Assembly: GCF_014805625.2 (NCBI RefSeq)
Contig: NW_023998414.1
Coordinates: forward strand, 32,593,798 to 32,657,797
Direction of reading: 5' to 3'
Source of the DNA: Glossina fuscipes
Taxonomy: Eukaryota > Arthropoda > Insecta > Diptera > Glossinidae
Length of the DNA: 64,000 nucleotides
Shown: piece by piece, positions 1-14,400 of the stretch
Layout of the letters: each line of letters starts with the position of its first letter
Numbering within the stretch: position 1 is the first letter of the stretch
The notes under the pieces: generated by a model
The model's database searches: none
Seen by the model: the letters and a program-made list of their open reading frames with translations, nothing else
Told to the model about the DNA's origin: nothing
Translations under genes and position numbers: made by a program

Positions 1-2090
1 TCAGAGAAATTTTTCCACAAGTAATGCAAGAAATTGTTGAGTAACACATACTTGTAATTTGCTTTATGCCAGAACAAAAATAATTTTAAAAAGAAATTTT
101 GAAATTCGGTTTTCGCTATTCATTCTTTTACAGTAACTGTGTTCTTTTTTTAATCATTCTTGAAGTCAGCAGTAATTGTTGCTGAGTTGTGATTTGCACT
201 TTCTTATGAAAGCATACGATAGGCATACACGTACGCTACCGTAAAACAAAGAAGCGTAAAAAGTTTGACTTAACTTGCAAGTTTCCTGTGGGACTTGTAG
301 TGCGTTGAAAGGAAAACAAATAAAGCGACTCATCGTTTGCTAATTTTAATTACCGTAAATACGGGAAGCACTATATATATTTTTCTAATTAAAAACAGAT
401 GAAGACTGATCGTTAATATATAATATTATCTATCTCAAGCAATAGCACATATTTTTCAAAAAACTATAAGAAGAATTTTTTTTTGTTTATTTTATTACAT
501 ATTTTTACTACCGAATTTCTGTTCGGTCCTCATAAAGAAACATGAAGCAACTACCGAAATTAAAATATACCGTCTTTGAGAAAATTTTATTTATTTCATC
601 TTTTTTGCCATTGTTGCAAGTTGATATCAAAATTAATTTGATTAACGTAGTGCAAAATGCAAGATACAGGTATACCTTACATCATTCAGCCAATAAACAT
701 AAATCGGTTGATATATCGTAAACTTAGATATTGGGAAGAAAAACCATCTTTACCTCATGGAGCCAACAAAGCATTCAAAGCGATCAAAAACGTAGAAGCC
801 ATTGAAGAAGGTTATAGTGTGCGGTAAAAAAATTCCCCGATCTTACGAACTTATTGCGTGAAACGTTATAACTGCATGACTTTGCAAGAGCTACCTCTGC
901 TGATGTACATCATACAAACCTTGGCAGAATGTATTAAAAATATTTCGTATTAGATATATTTATATAGAAAGAGTCTAGAAAAATATGTATATTCAAGTTC
1001 TTATAAAAAGGAGATTAAAGAGAATTTAAATCATCTGCAGTATCTATCTATCATTCCGTTGAGATTTTTTTCGAATATTTAGTACATATGCTATGGCTAC
1101 GAAGGCTTCTTTGCGAAGTTAAATATCTAGTTTTAACTCGTCGCTAATTATTTTTGTTGGGAATTTAAAAACAAAATAAACAATTTGCATAAGAATGCTT
1201 ACATAAGGAAAGAGAATCTAACACTCTTCATCTTTCTAAATAACTGTAAAAGTTTTAACAAAATAACTATATTTTTATATGTTATTCAAAAGTTTCCCAT
1301 GCCTTGATAATTATCCATTATATCTCTCCGTATATGTAACGCATGCAAAAACTGCTCGCCAGTAGTTTAAGGCATAAAATTTTCACACAAATAAATTTCT
1401 AATCAACTTTACAAGAATTTTTTACACACACACGCACACACACACGCACACACACGCACACACTCAGTTGATGCTCTATTACACAGCTGCCATTTCTTCA
1501 GCTCAACTATCGCCGCTAGGTCCAGTATTAAAGTTAAGCAATCGTAAAAAAAAAAAAGAAAAAAAAAAAAACGCACCTGAAAGTGAAATCTTTCATAAAC
1601 AAGTGAGGATCCTCTACTTTGTTTATATTCAGTTAGAAAAGTCAAAAGAATTTACTTTCGCTTGGCATTAACGAACCGATTAAATCTATATACAGTCGCG
1701 AAAAATATGTCTGAACATATGACGAATTTTTCGTATCCTATACGAATGCTAAGCGAAATATGAAAAAAATTGAGATAAAAACTCGAATTTTTCATTAGTC
1801 CCACAATGCATTTAGCAGTTAAAAGGCAATGTATATCATTCTGGATTTAATTATGTATTATATCATAATTAAAATCGCTTCATGAGCTCACATCTCATTA
1901 GCAAAAAAGAGACTTTATTTCATGTATTTGCTTGCATGATGGGTATCCAGGATTCGTTTCAAGGCGAATATAGTTTTCTAAGTTGTTTCGCTTCTGAATG
2001 TGCTTTTGACAAGCGTAAAAAACTTAAAAAACATATTTTAATGTGTAGCAAAGATGTTTTGAAAACCTGCAGTCGCTTATATTATATATA
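1..2090. other. AT-rich stretch, no gene seen
   Basis: Nothing coding recognised on either strand; holds the CA repeat at 1424-1463 and A-runs near 1545-1570. Confidence 0.6.
1424..1463. repeat. (CA)n microsatellite
   Basis: Interrupted CA dinucleotide repeat with three CG interruptions. Confidence 0.95.
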
Positions 2091-2565
2091 AGGCGTCCGA
2101 AAATGTAGGCCAAATTTGAATTTACCGTCACTTTAAAGCACAAAATGTTGGCAACCCTCCTTTCAAAAAAAAAAAAAAACAGTTAACAGATAACTCACAG
2201 TTTAGGGTTTGGGGAAATGGAGCATAATACGAGAGAGAGAGAGGAAGACATTTTCATTGTTGAACGATATTTCAAAAGTAATGAAATTTTGATCATACTT
2301 TGTCGAAGATAAGGCTCAATGATTGGTGCTCGAGTTCGCGCTATGGTAACCCACTTCTTTTTGCCTAAACTGGATCACATAGATGCACGAAAGATATTCG
2401 GTTTTACACAAGACGGTGTCACATACATTAAACAATTCATTTACTGCATGAGGCATTACCTGGTCGTGTAATCTTCCCTTTCGATAAATAAAATTGTGAT
2501 AAAAGAGTGTGCCAGCCAAGCCGCAAACACCACTTGCCCGATATACTATTCTCCACATAACCCTA
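2091..2565 (+). pseudogene. Decayed mariner/Tc1-superfamily transposase
   Basis: A short frame from the ATG at 2217 contains EEDIFIVERYFKSNE, like the N-terminal helix of the transposase group whose proteins start with a (F/I)xVExYF motif. After a stop and an apparent deletion, a second stretch (2328-2432) reads RAMVTHFFLPKLDHID followed by TQDGVTY. This corresponds to the RAMIxxFxWPxLxxxDLxDxWFQQDGAT block around the second catalytic Asp (codon at 2412). Shifting frame once more gives ALPGRVIFPFDK, matching the FPGRVISRFGD block that follows in the family. The correct order of three family blocks makes the assignment reliable despite the frameshifts. The boundaries are approximate; the left end may be near 2091 (GGCGTCCGAAAATG) but no matching right repeat was found. 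Confidence 0.72.
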
Positions 2566-5500
2566 TCCTATATACATTATGATTTAATAAAAACATTATA
2601 ATTAAAAAAAAAATTCTGTCTGACAGATAGACCTTTGTCTTCTTCTTTTTTTTTTTTTTTTTGACGGATTGTCATCATCCTCTTCTATATATCAATGAAA
2701 TTAGGTATAGAATAGGAAGAAGTAAAGTGAATATTTTCAAACCAAAGCCAGACTTCTTGCTTCGTGCTTGCTAACGACAACAACGACAACACCAGATCAG
2801 CTAATATTTTTTCTGATTATATTCCTAGATTCTCTCACGAATATCACTTCTCATGAGTATTATATAAAGGAAAGGAAATGGTGACTAAATGGGTAACTGC
2901 AGAATAGAGACTGAATTGAGCTAATAGCGTTGTCCACGTGAATATCGTAAATGAATAGCAAAATTTAGCGTATATTTCCTTTTCTTTGAGGTAATTTTTT
3001 TTCCGAACGAGTATTTACCACGGGAACTAATCACCTTTTCGCTCTTAATCATCACGCTCGATAAATAAAAATAACGACCTTGGGCACTATACACCATGTG
3101 CGTGGCTTTATACATCTGTTATTCAAATAAATCCGTCTGCTTTGCTAAAACATATAAATGGAGATATGCTTCGCATAATAGGAAACTCATTATCGTTACG
3201 ATCTATCTAAATAAAGGGAGATATTTGATCGTGAGATCAGATGATCATAGTGAAATACAACATATCCGATGCTTACAATTTTAGTAAAGCCAGCTCATCA
3301 ACCAGTGAATTAGAGAATTCGTGGTTTCACACTTCATTTGTGGGTTCACTCAGTAAATTTTTTCTGGACTTAAAATCATTCTTCTTCAATAATTACTGTA
3401 CTTTCGTTACCTAAGAATTCCACTTCGGTTTAGCTAGTTGACGATAAATTATCGCAAATTTTAAAATAGGAAAGTAAAATAAGGATAAGCGAGCGACGGG
3501 TGTGGGTATTATTTCCGTTTTGTTGTCCTCGTCATATAGTTAGTTACATTGTGGTGTGTTCGCATTTTTCTTAGCTTTCATTGCGTTATCTTGCTTGCCG
3601 GTCTACCATTTGCCTGATGATCGTGTATCGAAGTAAGTATAAAAAGAACCTGCAAAATAGTTTTGGCAGATGCGCTTACTTGTTAAACTTATTTCTTGAA
3701 TTGCTATACATGAATGAGCTATGATGGTTCTACGTAAATCCTAACTTCAGGCTTTACGTTACAATAAATACAGTCATGAAAAATCGTAGAGGAAAGAGTT
3801 TCTTGAGCTTTGAGGTAGATCGAGGTAGGGACGGAACAAAAAGCAATTGGCTATAACCGTTAATTTGTCTTTTTAATTCAAAGCAAATGGTTCTTGTGAT
3901 CTGTCGAAATGCGAAAAATCGTGATGTGAAGCCGGGCAAATTATTGATATCGACGGCAATGCCAAATGTTTAGAGGGTCGCCGCTTCAGGGAATACCTTG
4001 AGCAGCATACGTTACGGTATACTTTAAGGCAGGGAAGCCATCATGATAGAACATTATCGATAAAAAATGTATGCAATCGAATCGAAAATAAACCTTTTCC
4101 AGCGTGATCATCGCTTCACTGATCAAATATCTGATAATTCATCCCGAAAACGCTAAGGGACCAGTAACACCTGCGATGCATTTACTAGACATTGCCGCTT
4201 CTGAATAACACTCATTTTGAACGATGATTATTAAACGTCTGCATAAATATCGATTCAAAGATAGAGATAGAGAGAGATGGAAAAGTGGTACTAGCCGATG
4301 GATGAGAGTATTTTGAATAAAATATTTTTTTTTTTTTTTTTTTTTTTTAATTTTTAATTCACTTGTTTCGTACGTAATGGTAAAAGCCCACGACACATAT
4401 CTGATAAATGCATAAAGTTAGTATACGTTTGAAAACGTTTATGTTAATTTGATTCGTTCGTGTCATGTTATTACGTAAGATTTTTCCAACGCGTTAATAT
4501 TAGTTATTGTTTAAAATTCATTTTTAAATTATTCATCTTTTTCTTTTTTTTTTTTAGGTTTATTCTGAAAAGATATTCTTCTCATTTCATCCATTTTACG
4601 TTTGGTTGACTTTCTTACGTGCATGCTGGAGACAATCGTAATAAATCGTAGAAATCGAAGGCAGGCTGTTATTAACTTTGTACTCAACTTTTATGAAATT
4701 TTTCATTAGATTCGTTTTGTTTTGAGTTTGCTACGTGGGTGGGCAATAAAACCATATCCGTCGTGCAAGAGTCAAGAGTCATAAGTCTCAAGTAAAAGTT
4801 CATTGAACTAAAAGGCCGGAAAGTGTATGTGAAAGAATGCAAACATACAATTACATACATACAAATGCAATACAATTGAATAGCATGAAGGAATCAGGGA
4901 CACAAATATCTTTGTCTTGGAAGTTTTTCTTTTCATTAATTTAAAAACGGAAGAAGAAAAAGAAGAAGAAGAAGAAAAAGGCAAATAAGAAAAAAGGATT
5001 GCAATTAATTTTTATTTTTTTTTTTCCTTTGGTGCGTTTTTCTTCGAGGAAACATAAAAATAAAACATCACTCTAAACTAAAGAGAGTCAAGGAAAATGC
5101 ACTCAACACCTAAATCAATGTGAACCAAGTACTAACGATATCACTACATAGCGAAAGTCTACTTGCATGGCAATTTAATAAAAAGCAATTAGTCACTAAA
5201 CCTAACAACAAAGAAAGAAAGAAAGAAAGAAAGAAACAAAAAATATATTAGAAAAAGAGAAGCAAATTAAATGTAAAAGCAAAGTTTCTCCTTTGACGAG
5301 TTGATATTATACGAAAGCATTACCATTACCCATCTTTATGGTGTTTTAACTTATTCTGATTGCGATTCATTATGAATGAATCACTTTTGATAATAAGACA
5401 GTAACGGATTATCGTGGATAATAATTAACTCGTTAATCCAATTACTTAGCGAACGAGCGGCAAAGTAGCAAGCAAGGTTAACATTAGATATATCAGATTC

Positions 5501-6739
5501 ATCTTCATCAAGCTTTTTATTCCTATCATTGAAACTTTTACGGGAATGTATAGTAACCACTACGGTCAACTCTTTCTCATTTAATAATTAGTTAGCGCAT
5601 AAAAGAGTTTTTGAATTTGAAAATATTCTCATTCATTAGCGAATGTCTCGTCTTATTCTCAGATGTCGCTTTACTGATTTAATATCCTTGACAAGACAGA
5701 CATCGATTAGCTAAGTTTCTATGCATTTTAAGTCGAAAGAGATGGTAGGTAACCAAAGCGGAAAAACGACGACGACGACGACGACGACGACGAATATGAT
5801 TTACTTCCTCACTTCAATCAAACTCACTCTCACGAACTACCGCTGATGCATTCGTACGTGAGCGAACGTAGTTAAGCTGAAGTACAGTTTTTTCGTGCCT
5901 CTTTTTTCGTGTGATTGATGATTATCTTTAGCTTTTTTTTTTTTATTTTAATGTTTCCAACCAATATTTGTATCAATTTTTGGTTGAAGTTTAAACAAAA
6001 AAATGTTTTCTTATGCTGCTTATTGTCGGCGCATTTGCGGTCCAATCATGCCGATCTTTTTCCCTTTTCCTTCAATTTTTAGGTAACTCTAAGTAAGACG
6101 TCTGCCAGCCTCTTATTTTTTCATAAATAGTGTAACGATCAGCTACGCTTTGACGCTTTATTCCAAATTTTTCACTGGAATGAAATTAGCCCATTAGGCG
6201 TGGCCTATATTTTTGTGTTTGCTAAAAGGTGGGCTGTCTTCGCACTTGGTTCGCGCCTCTGCCAAGGCAACTGATAATTGGTCGATATTAGAAAAACGGC
6301 AAAATGATGAGAACAACTAAACAAAAATCGAAAATATACAAACATAAATAACATATCGAACCATTACTGATGATTACTGATAAAAATCTAAAAAAAAAAA
6401 TTTGCTGTTCACCACAAAGTGTATCTATAAAATTGGCGAATAGCTTCAATACACAATGTATTGCAAATACATATGCATTGTTGTAAAGCATTTTAAAGAA
6501 TTATCGCAAACGCAGTTTTTTTCTTTTTTTATGACTCTGCGGAAGGGGGCGCATGTGTGGACGATTTTAGCAGTGATAAATCCCTGGGCATGATAATGAA
6601 ATCAGGCTGTCCTAATAGGTTTTAGCGCCCTTCAAGGTATATCAGCAATCTGGAATCGCGTAATGTCTCTGAAAATTATTAAGACTCGATTCGAATTCAA
6701 TTCGTTTATTTTATTTGTCTCTTTGGGGACAAAGGTGAT
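2566..6739. other. AT-rich stretch, no gene seen
   Basis: Homopolymer runs (for example T at 4326-4348), an A/G-rich patch at 4950-5000, an AAAG repeat near 5212-5236 and the ACG repeat at 5766. No coding similarity recognised. Confidence 0.6.
5766..5792. repeat. (ACG)9 microsatellite
   Basis: Nine uninterrupted ACG units in AT-rich sequence; CpG-containing triplet repeats are uncommon here. Confidence 0.95.
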
Positions 6740-6790
6740 GGGTATAAAAAAGCCTCGGTCACCATCGAATATAATTTTCTAACTTATTTA
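6740..6790 (+). repeat. Short repeat tail following a GGGTATAAAA motif
   Basis: GGGTATAAAAAAGCC is followed by CGAATATAATTTTCTAACTT. A matching CGAATATAATTTTCTTACTT occurs at 38118-38167. The GGGTATAAAA start suggests this is the far end of the dispersed family seen at 42600-42922. Confidence 0.4.
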
Positions 6791-6858
6791 ATTGTAATAA
6801 TTATTTTATTTGTTTTTATTTTTTTATATATTTATCTTGGTGTACTGTCTTCATTTCA

Positions 6859-7178
6859 GGTGCGCTAGGTGTCATTAAGAGGCGATCCAAAGAGCTTAAG
6901 CAGCCTTACAAACGGGCTAATGTGCTTAGTTAGATCAATACTTGTGTGTGCCTCTATCGTTTGGATTTCTGCCTTTAGGTCTTATGTAGATTCAATTGAA
7001 TCCGTTCGAAAACAGTTCTTGCTGTTTGCCCTCAGATATTTCGATTGTGATCCCTTTGTCTTTCTGCCTCGTTATGAACATAGATTGCTTCTATTATTCA
7101 TCCCATCACTTGAGAAACGTAAAATTTATTTTTGGTGTTTCCTTCTTAATTAAGTCAATAAATGGTACTATCGATTAG
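6859..7178 (+). pseudogene. Non-LTR reverse transcriptase C-terminal fragment
   Basis: Starts with GALGVIKRRSKEL, shifts frame, then reads LMCLVRSILVCASIVW (the LVRPILEYASxxW block after the catalytic core), followed by IESVRKQFLLFALR, a proline- and tyrosine-containing block FLPRYEHRLLLLFIPSLEKR, and after one more frameshift FLIKSINGTID. This is the conserved C-terminal region of jockey-like ORF2 proteins (ExVQxxFLxFALR ... PxYExRLxLxxLPSLExRR ... KLxNGDID). Sequence to about 7390 may continue the same element. It shares the FALR block with the fragments at 17352 and 23100-23486, so these probably come from related families. Confidence 0.8.
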
Positions 7179-7783
7179 TTCACATTACTTAGATGATGCC
7201 TTTCTAGGCACATTGTCTTTATTAAGCTTACTCAATATAAATACAATTATGAGCTGTTTAAGTTGTTTAAAGTTGTTTCCAAAAATCTAAATCATATTTA
7301 TCGCCTTAATCTCCCTATCTCACTCTTCAAAAATCATGCTTAATACGTGCGACTTGCCTATGTTCTTTTTCGAACTAACTTGCAATCTTAGCATCTTACT
7401 ATGATTCGAAAATTAACTGTTGTTGCTTACGGTTATCGGTTGCCAAGCTTTTGCATATTTGCAATGGCTTAAGGGTTCACTTACAACTTGGATCTGTATC
7501 GGTTGCGGGTGTGCTTCTGTGCCAGATGTGTACATACTGTTTTCTTCTTTCTTTCTAATTTATTTATACATTTTTTTTATTTATTTTTTTTTTTTATTTT
7601 TCTTTGCTACTCTCTCTATACATTTTGTATTAGTTTTTAATAAAAAATTAATATAAGTTTTTACTTCTAGAAGTCAATTGAGTTTGGCTTTAAATTTATT
7701 TTAGCAGAGTTTCATGTGTAAATAAATAATTATGTAAACAATGCTTTCTGCTGTTTTCCGTAAGAGGCCGGCTCGGAAGCGCT

Positions 7784-8193
7784 CTAAGGTAAAACTTCGA
7801 CAAGACAATTGTTGCGCCGCACACCTCTTCGAATTGACATACCCTGCTCGTTCACTGCTCCGCAAGTTATAAACGCTAACCGCGTAGAAATCCAATTTGG
7901 TGTACAATTTGCCTTAAAAAAAGCTCGCCTGGTTTCTTTAATAGCTTCGAATATGTTGAATAGGCATTCATTGTTGGAAAATAAGGCCTTTTCATCCTTT
8001 AACACACAAGCATACATACGCATTTGTGGTTCAACCAGAAGTCGCTTTACAAAATTTAAGAACATCAACTTATATGCCATGCATGTGCGGATATAAAATT
8101 CGCAATAAAAATTTTTATATGGACTTGAATTGTTCCTCTCATTGATTTCATTGATTATAATATTAAAAAAAAAAAAATAAAAAAAAAAAAAAA

Positions 8194-8224
<31 letters not shown>

Positions 8225-8254
8225 GGAAGCACATATGCGTATGTATGTGTGCAC
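7784..8254 (-). other. Open reading frame of unknown status (both strands open)
   Basis: The minus strand is open for 156 codons. The N-terminal third is low-complexity translation of AT and A/T runs, but the last 100 codons have ordinary composition (for example FNIFEAIKETRRAFFKAN, GMSIRRGVRRNNCLVEVLP). The plus strand of the same segment is open for 95 codons from the ATG at 7809. I recognise neither product. No splice sites or polyadenylation signal decide between them, so it may be a fossil of an unknown element or chance. Confidence 0.2.
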
Positions 8255-8425
8255 TCATTTTATTATTTATTTTATTTTTTTTTTTATTATAATTTTGTAA
8301 AGCATTCTGCTAAACATTGGGACTGCTTACAAAAAAAAAAAAAAAAGTAAAATCAGGTAAATACAATAGATAATAGAATAAGAAAATAGTACAAAAAGAA
8401 ATGTGCATTTCTATATATGCATGTA

Positions 8426-8470
8426 TGTCAAGTGTTACGAGCATAATCCAATAACTTTGATTTTTCTTCT
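8426..8470 (+). repeat. Diverged repeat, copy 1 of 2
   Basis: A 45-base block starting TGTCAAGTGTTACGAGCATA matches 57299-57345 with about five differences, all transitions. It lies beside AT and poly(A) tracts. Confidence 0.5.
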
Positions 8471-11400
8471 CTTTTTTTTTATTTTTTGCCATTCATAAAA
8501 GAATCTACATACACGCGCTACATATATACCGAAGGTAAAGCAAGGAACGCATTCAATTTAAGGGGAATCATAGGAGCCTATCGCTTAAGACATATTCATG
8601 AAAAAGAAAAAAAAAATGCATTCTTTGGCATTGGATTGAACTGATTTTTCAATTTTTCATAAATTTCATAAATATTTTTACGAAATATTTAGATCGCGAT
8701 ATACATCAAATGCAGTCGATTATAAGTTTTCATAGTAAATCTTGATGTTTGAAAGGAATTTAAAGTCGTTTTTTCGTATTTTCTTCTATTCATCATATGG
8801 ATGTTCCGAATCAATTGATTAGATTAATACACCGAAATTGCTTGCTTAAAATCGTGTGCAAGCTACAATCATTTTATTCTAATGGTAGAAGCACTTATCG
8901 TTGCATTATGCCACTCGAATGCATATACACCACATTATATGCACATTTACATAAACATGCATATGTAAATATGTTAACATACATTTGCATCTTTTCTCGA
9001 CTTACATCGAAGCGAACATATAGGTGATGCCATTCAATATGTGCGAAAGTAAAATGTACGATACGATTGTGCTCCTTGTGCATGTATTTATGCATGAAAT
9101 CACAAACTGTCAAAAAATTGAATTAGTTTTGCGCTTTTGATTATATCTATGTTGTGCTTCTTTATATTGTTGTTAAAACCTTAATTTGCCCCGAGTCTAC
9201 ATAAGCTAATCATATAAGCCGTTTATGATTATTGTTTAACATACTTACGAACGTTATCCATATATCTCTTTATAGATCTATATAGATCATATATAGCTTT
9301 TCGGTGAAAAACTCATCATTGCAATAATTGAAATGAATTTGAAAAGTGGTCACGATCTGCCGCCAGCAATTATTCTTACACTGAACAAAAAATTTCACTT
9401 ACAGTATGTAAGAGACATTAATCGAAAACAAAAAAGTAGAAAAAGGAAAAATAATTTCAATTTAAATGAGAAATTTTGATGCGAAAATTGATTGACTGAT
9501 TGATTAATGGACAAAACAATACCAAGCCAATGCCAAGCGATTATTAACGACTTTTTAATTTCTTCAAAGCAGAATATGTGAACTTAATGTATTTACATTT
9601 AAAAATGTAGGTACCATACCAGTTATTAATAATTGAAAAAATTATTTAGTAATTTTAGAATACAAATTATAACATACTTTGAGGCAAATATATATAAATA
9701 CAAAAATGATATTTGCACACATTTCACTGCAAATGCATAGTAAAAGTTGATAAGTGCAAGTTGTAACATATTTTTAATGCATACATTTTAATGGATTCAT
9801 TAAGCTATACTTACTTAATCGTAACATAGATGCGTTCGATTTTCGAAAATTGAAAATTTCTTCTGTAATAAATTCAAGAATTAATCTCTTAGAATGCAAT
9901 TAATTGGATGAAAATTTCGATCTCTACATATAGCTTAAGCTGATCTTGCAAGTTCTTGAATACTTAGTTGCCAGTAAAAGTGAAAATGTGAAAAAGAGTA
10001 ACAAAAATCTATGTTAGCACAATTTGCAAACGTGAACTGATTTTTGCACATTAAATGAAATATTTGGTGATTTATTAAATTTACTAAATTCATAGTAATT
10101 TACGTTTCGTTTTCAACCCCGAACCGATTCGTCTGCATGCATCTGTCTTCCGATGTTAATTAACAACCATTGAAGGGAAAGATTAATGATTAAAGGAGCG
10201 AAAATAGTTTATTACGTTTGTTCGATAGAAGAAAATTAAAAAATTAAATATCGTATAAAATAAGATTTTTTTTTTTTTGAAAATTGATTGAAAAAAAAAA
10301 AAAAAAAACAAATAAAACCATTAATGTGAACCACGGCCAACTATTAAATATACCGCATCAATGTGCAATTATTCATGCAGCGACGAAAAAGTGCTCTGAT
10401 TCGAACCATTTTCAATACGTTTACGTCCTTGCGGCAAATTTCATTACAATATCGGACAGATAGATAGATGAGCATAACTTGTCTTCGAAAATTGAATGTT
10501 GAATTGATCGATGTAATAAAAGGTGTGTCTATCCGGGTGTTGCATACATCCGTAAAAACTTAATATATGTTTGTGGTTGCAGGGTATAAAATATGCTTTT
10601 AAAAAAGCATCTAAAATAGCTCTTTTCTCTTAAGCATGCAATAATATACGTAAGTAAGTGTTATTAAGATTATTTAAATAAACTTTTAAAAGAATGAGAC
10701 GAGTTGATGGCATAAAAACTGCAGCGATCCTTAAAATTCAATTTCATTCCTTTCACAGCCATATGGTTTTGTACAGATTCGCTCTTATATCATTTACTAT
10801 TAAAACTAAGTTTCAAAATAAAAAAATATTTCCATCATTTTAACAATCACATTAAATTCCGTATAGTATTTCTCTCTTTTGATTAATGCCAATCAAAATG
10901 GAAATGAAAAAAAGTGAAATGAAATTTTTGTTAAATTAATATAAAAAGCGATATTAATTCGTGCAGAAATCATTTTTACAGAAATGCATTATAATAGAAT
11001 ACAGTTTTGCTCTCTTTCATTTTATAGTTGCATCTGAGTTTTGTGGCTTATCATCATTGTTTCGCTATTTGTTTATTTTTTATTTATTGAAATTTGTAGA
11101 TGTATGTGTTTATTGTTTGAGTGATTGTGATTTTTTCGATATCAAACCACCATCACCATCGAGCAATGCAGGAATATTCACTTTGTAAAAACGTTTACCA
11201 AATCCGGAACGATCATCAAGCGCATATATTCTTGATCGGAATCAGAACATGAATCGATTAAAGCATATTCATATGGCCTGTTGTGCGTGCTCCCAAATGC
11301 ATAGAAATTAAAATAATACACGGATCTCTTATTAAGCTGGAGACCATTTCAAATTTTTATTCAATTTTACATTTGAGATTTTGACAGTGGGGAACAAATA

Positions 11401-14400
11401 GTTGGCACGATTTAGTTCACTTTTGATCTTGACTTAGGGATTTTAAATCTTTTACAATCCCTATAAGCTCAACATACCTAACCGTACAAGTGCTCTAGGA
11501 TACAAACATTACCAGATATACGGTGACGGTTCACATGCTAGATAAGTAATTTAATTCTTTTTTTTTTTTTTTTTATATTTTCATAAAATGATAATCAGCT
11601 TAAATGATTTTGTATTTTTAAGGAATTAAAAAATTTATATATGAATCATAACAGTTTATTTATTTAAATAGTGGTGAATATATATTAGCATAGTAGGCGC
11701 TATGGACAATGTAATAATTCACGGAGACCTGTTGTATGCGCATGTGGATCAATCAAATTAAAACTTATTGTGCATACTTCCTAAATTGCATAAATTTTGC
11801 ATAAATTCGTGTTACGAAAATTTTCGGAAAACATTTGTATTACCATACATTTGTATAATCAGTGCCAAAACATGGGCAGCAAATTCATTTCATTAAACCG
11901 TAGTCAATACCCAAACGGAAGCGTTAGAATTAACTGATGTCGGTTAATGCATATAAATTTATTTAAATATAAAAAAATTTCACTGAATTGGTTAAAATAC
12001 TTTTCCTTCTTTCCGTATAATATTTTGAATTTATTTTTCTTCCACTAATAGCTTTCGTGTCGTTGTGAATGATGTTTAAAAATTGTTGCTTAGTAACTAT
12101 CTGGGAATTCGTTTCCTTTTTACTTGACAAATAAATTTTTTTTGATTCTTTACTGGCGATTGATATAAAAACTGCGCGGGTCATAAGATTCTGAATAGCA
12201 TTACTTTCAAAGAGTATAATTAAAAAAAAAAGGCAATTTAAAAGGGCTTAAAGATTTTTAGATAAGATAGACCGATCTATGAATGTACCAATCGATCCAA
12301 GATTCAAGATTTTTTGAAATCATTTATGCTTCTCTGTCTGGCTTGTCTGACTGTCTGACTGTATGCCTGTCTGCCCGCCTAAGCATACATTTTGACGAGC
12401 TATCCAGGTATGTTTACATGTTTTGGCGAAAAGCCGAAATCTGTTATAGAGGTCTCGGATTCATTGAAACGCATATAACATATCCGTTGTCTTGAAATAG
12501 TCGTTGTATGAAAATAAATTTAATAATTTTAACTTTACCAACAAAAACTGGCAACATTTAGTGTTAACATATAACATATAATAAACTAATAAGCTTTCCA
12601 TCGAGCTGCAGCAGACGATCGCTCTTGCAAAAATACGTAAGAATTGAAGGTATATTCGTTTTATCATAATATTTGCAAGACCCAAAAGGCACTTTCAAAG
12701 GCCCTATAAAGTATATATATATACTTGATTAGGGTGAAATTCTGATTCGATTAACCCATGATTGCTCACTTTTGTATCCGTATGTCTATCTGCCTTTTTG
12801 TAGGGTATGTTGTTGACACTTCAATTTTAAATTTCGTTTGAAATATTGAAAGTTCTTGCACGCAATTGGGTTAAATTAGTAAGTGACGCACAATACAGCT
12901 CTGAATACAACTCTGTCTCTCCACGAAAAAATTTTTGTGTTATTTTTCATTACTACTCATAAAGTGTGAAACAGAGAAAATGGATTTCTTTTTTAATTTA
13001 CTTTAAGGAAGACACACTTGCTCATATATAAAAATGGACAAAATTCGGTCGGGTCTACACAAAAGTATAAGAGATCAAATTTTCATACTTTTTCGAATTT
13101 TTGGATGTTTTAAATTTTGCACTTATAAGATAAACTACAAAGAATATAAAAATTTATTTGCGTAAGAATTTATTCATTTTAATATTCGATTCGGTTTCGA
13201 TTTTCCTTAGCAATGCAATCGATTGGGTATCAAATAAAAGGATTTTGAAACTTAATTAAAATTATAGATCGATCATTTTCCAGCCTAAATGCATGAGACC
13301 CTATTATTGATGAGAAGAACTAACTGAGTCCCATTTGGCTCTTGTAGGATTCTTTTGAAATTAAGTTGCAGCCATTCTGGGATCTTTGCAAGACGACTTT
13401 TAACTTTTCGAATGAAAATATTTGAAATTTGCTTTAATTATTTTTTTTCACGTTATATCTTTCGTTTTTTATTTACTATCATATTTGAATTTTTCATATG
13501 TATGCAAATGCGCGTTTTTTTTTTTTTTTTTTTTTTTGTTCTTAATTATACATTTCTTTATAAAAACTCATTTCAATTATATTCCATTGCGTTCACAATG
13601 CATACAATCATCAGATGTAAGTACGGAATTACAAAAAATCTTTATTTTTATTTTTATTTTTTTTTTGCATTGCTTTAAGTCTTCCCTCAATTACTTTGTT
13701 TATGCACAGTTTTTATTCGTATCGCTTAAAAATATCTGGTCAATGTAGCACCAACAACGCTAACAATGAATTCATAAAGTTTTATTCGACGCTTTCTTTT
13801 GTTGCATTATTGCGATTTCAAACAAAAAATAATACAATAGCAAGTTAAACAGACAAAAAAAAAAATAAAAATAAAAAAAAAACAAAAAGAAATAATCTTC
13901 TAAAAAAATGTAAAAAAGAAAGGCGTTGACAAGGAAGAAATCTTCTCTGGTGAGTATGAAAAAATACCAAGAAATAGACGAAATCAAACGGGACGTATCG
14001 TAGTACTGTAAGGATCCTCTTCGAATCGTATTGTGTCCTTGACTCGCACATGCTTTGTTCGGGTAAGGTTGAAGGGGACTGGGCTAAGCTAGCTTTAAGA
14101 TAAGTCAAGTAAAAACGTTATAATCAGGCAAGACTGACCTTTAAATACCTTACGCACCTTTACTTTCCTGATAAAATAATACTAAAAATTTGATTTTATG
14201 TCCAGGTAATAACCTATTTTTCATGGGTCCGCTTGTTTGGAAGAGGGTCCAACCTGAACTACCCTGATTCAAATTTAGCAAAATGCATCTTCTTATCATA
14301 GACTTTATTAATATTCACCTATTTTCGTCATAAGTGCTTAATATAAGACTTGGTTGTTATACAAAGTCTTACTACTCGAGAATATCCTTGTAAGGGGCGT

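Noticed and set aside
13355..13748. Two overlapping 107-108 codon plus-strand frames
   Set aside because: They are mostly phenylalanine from poly(T) runs and overlap in different frames.
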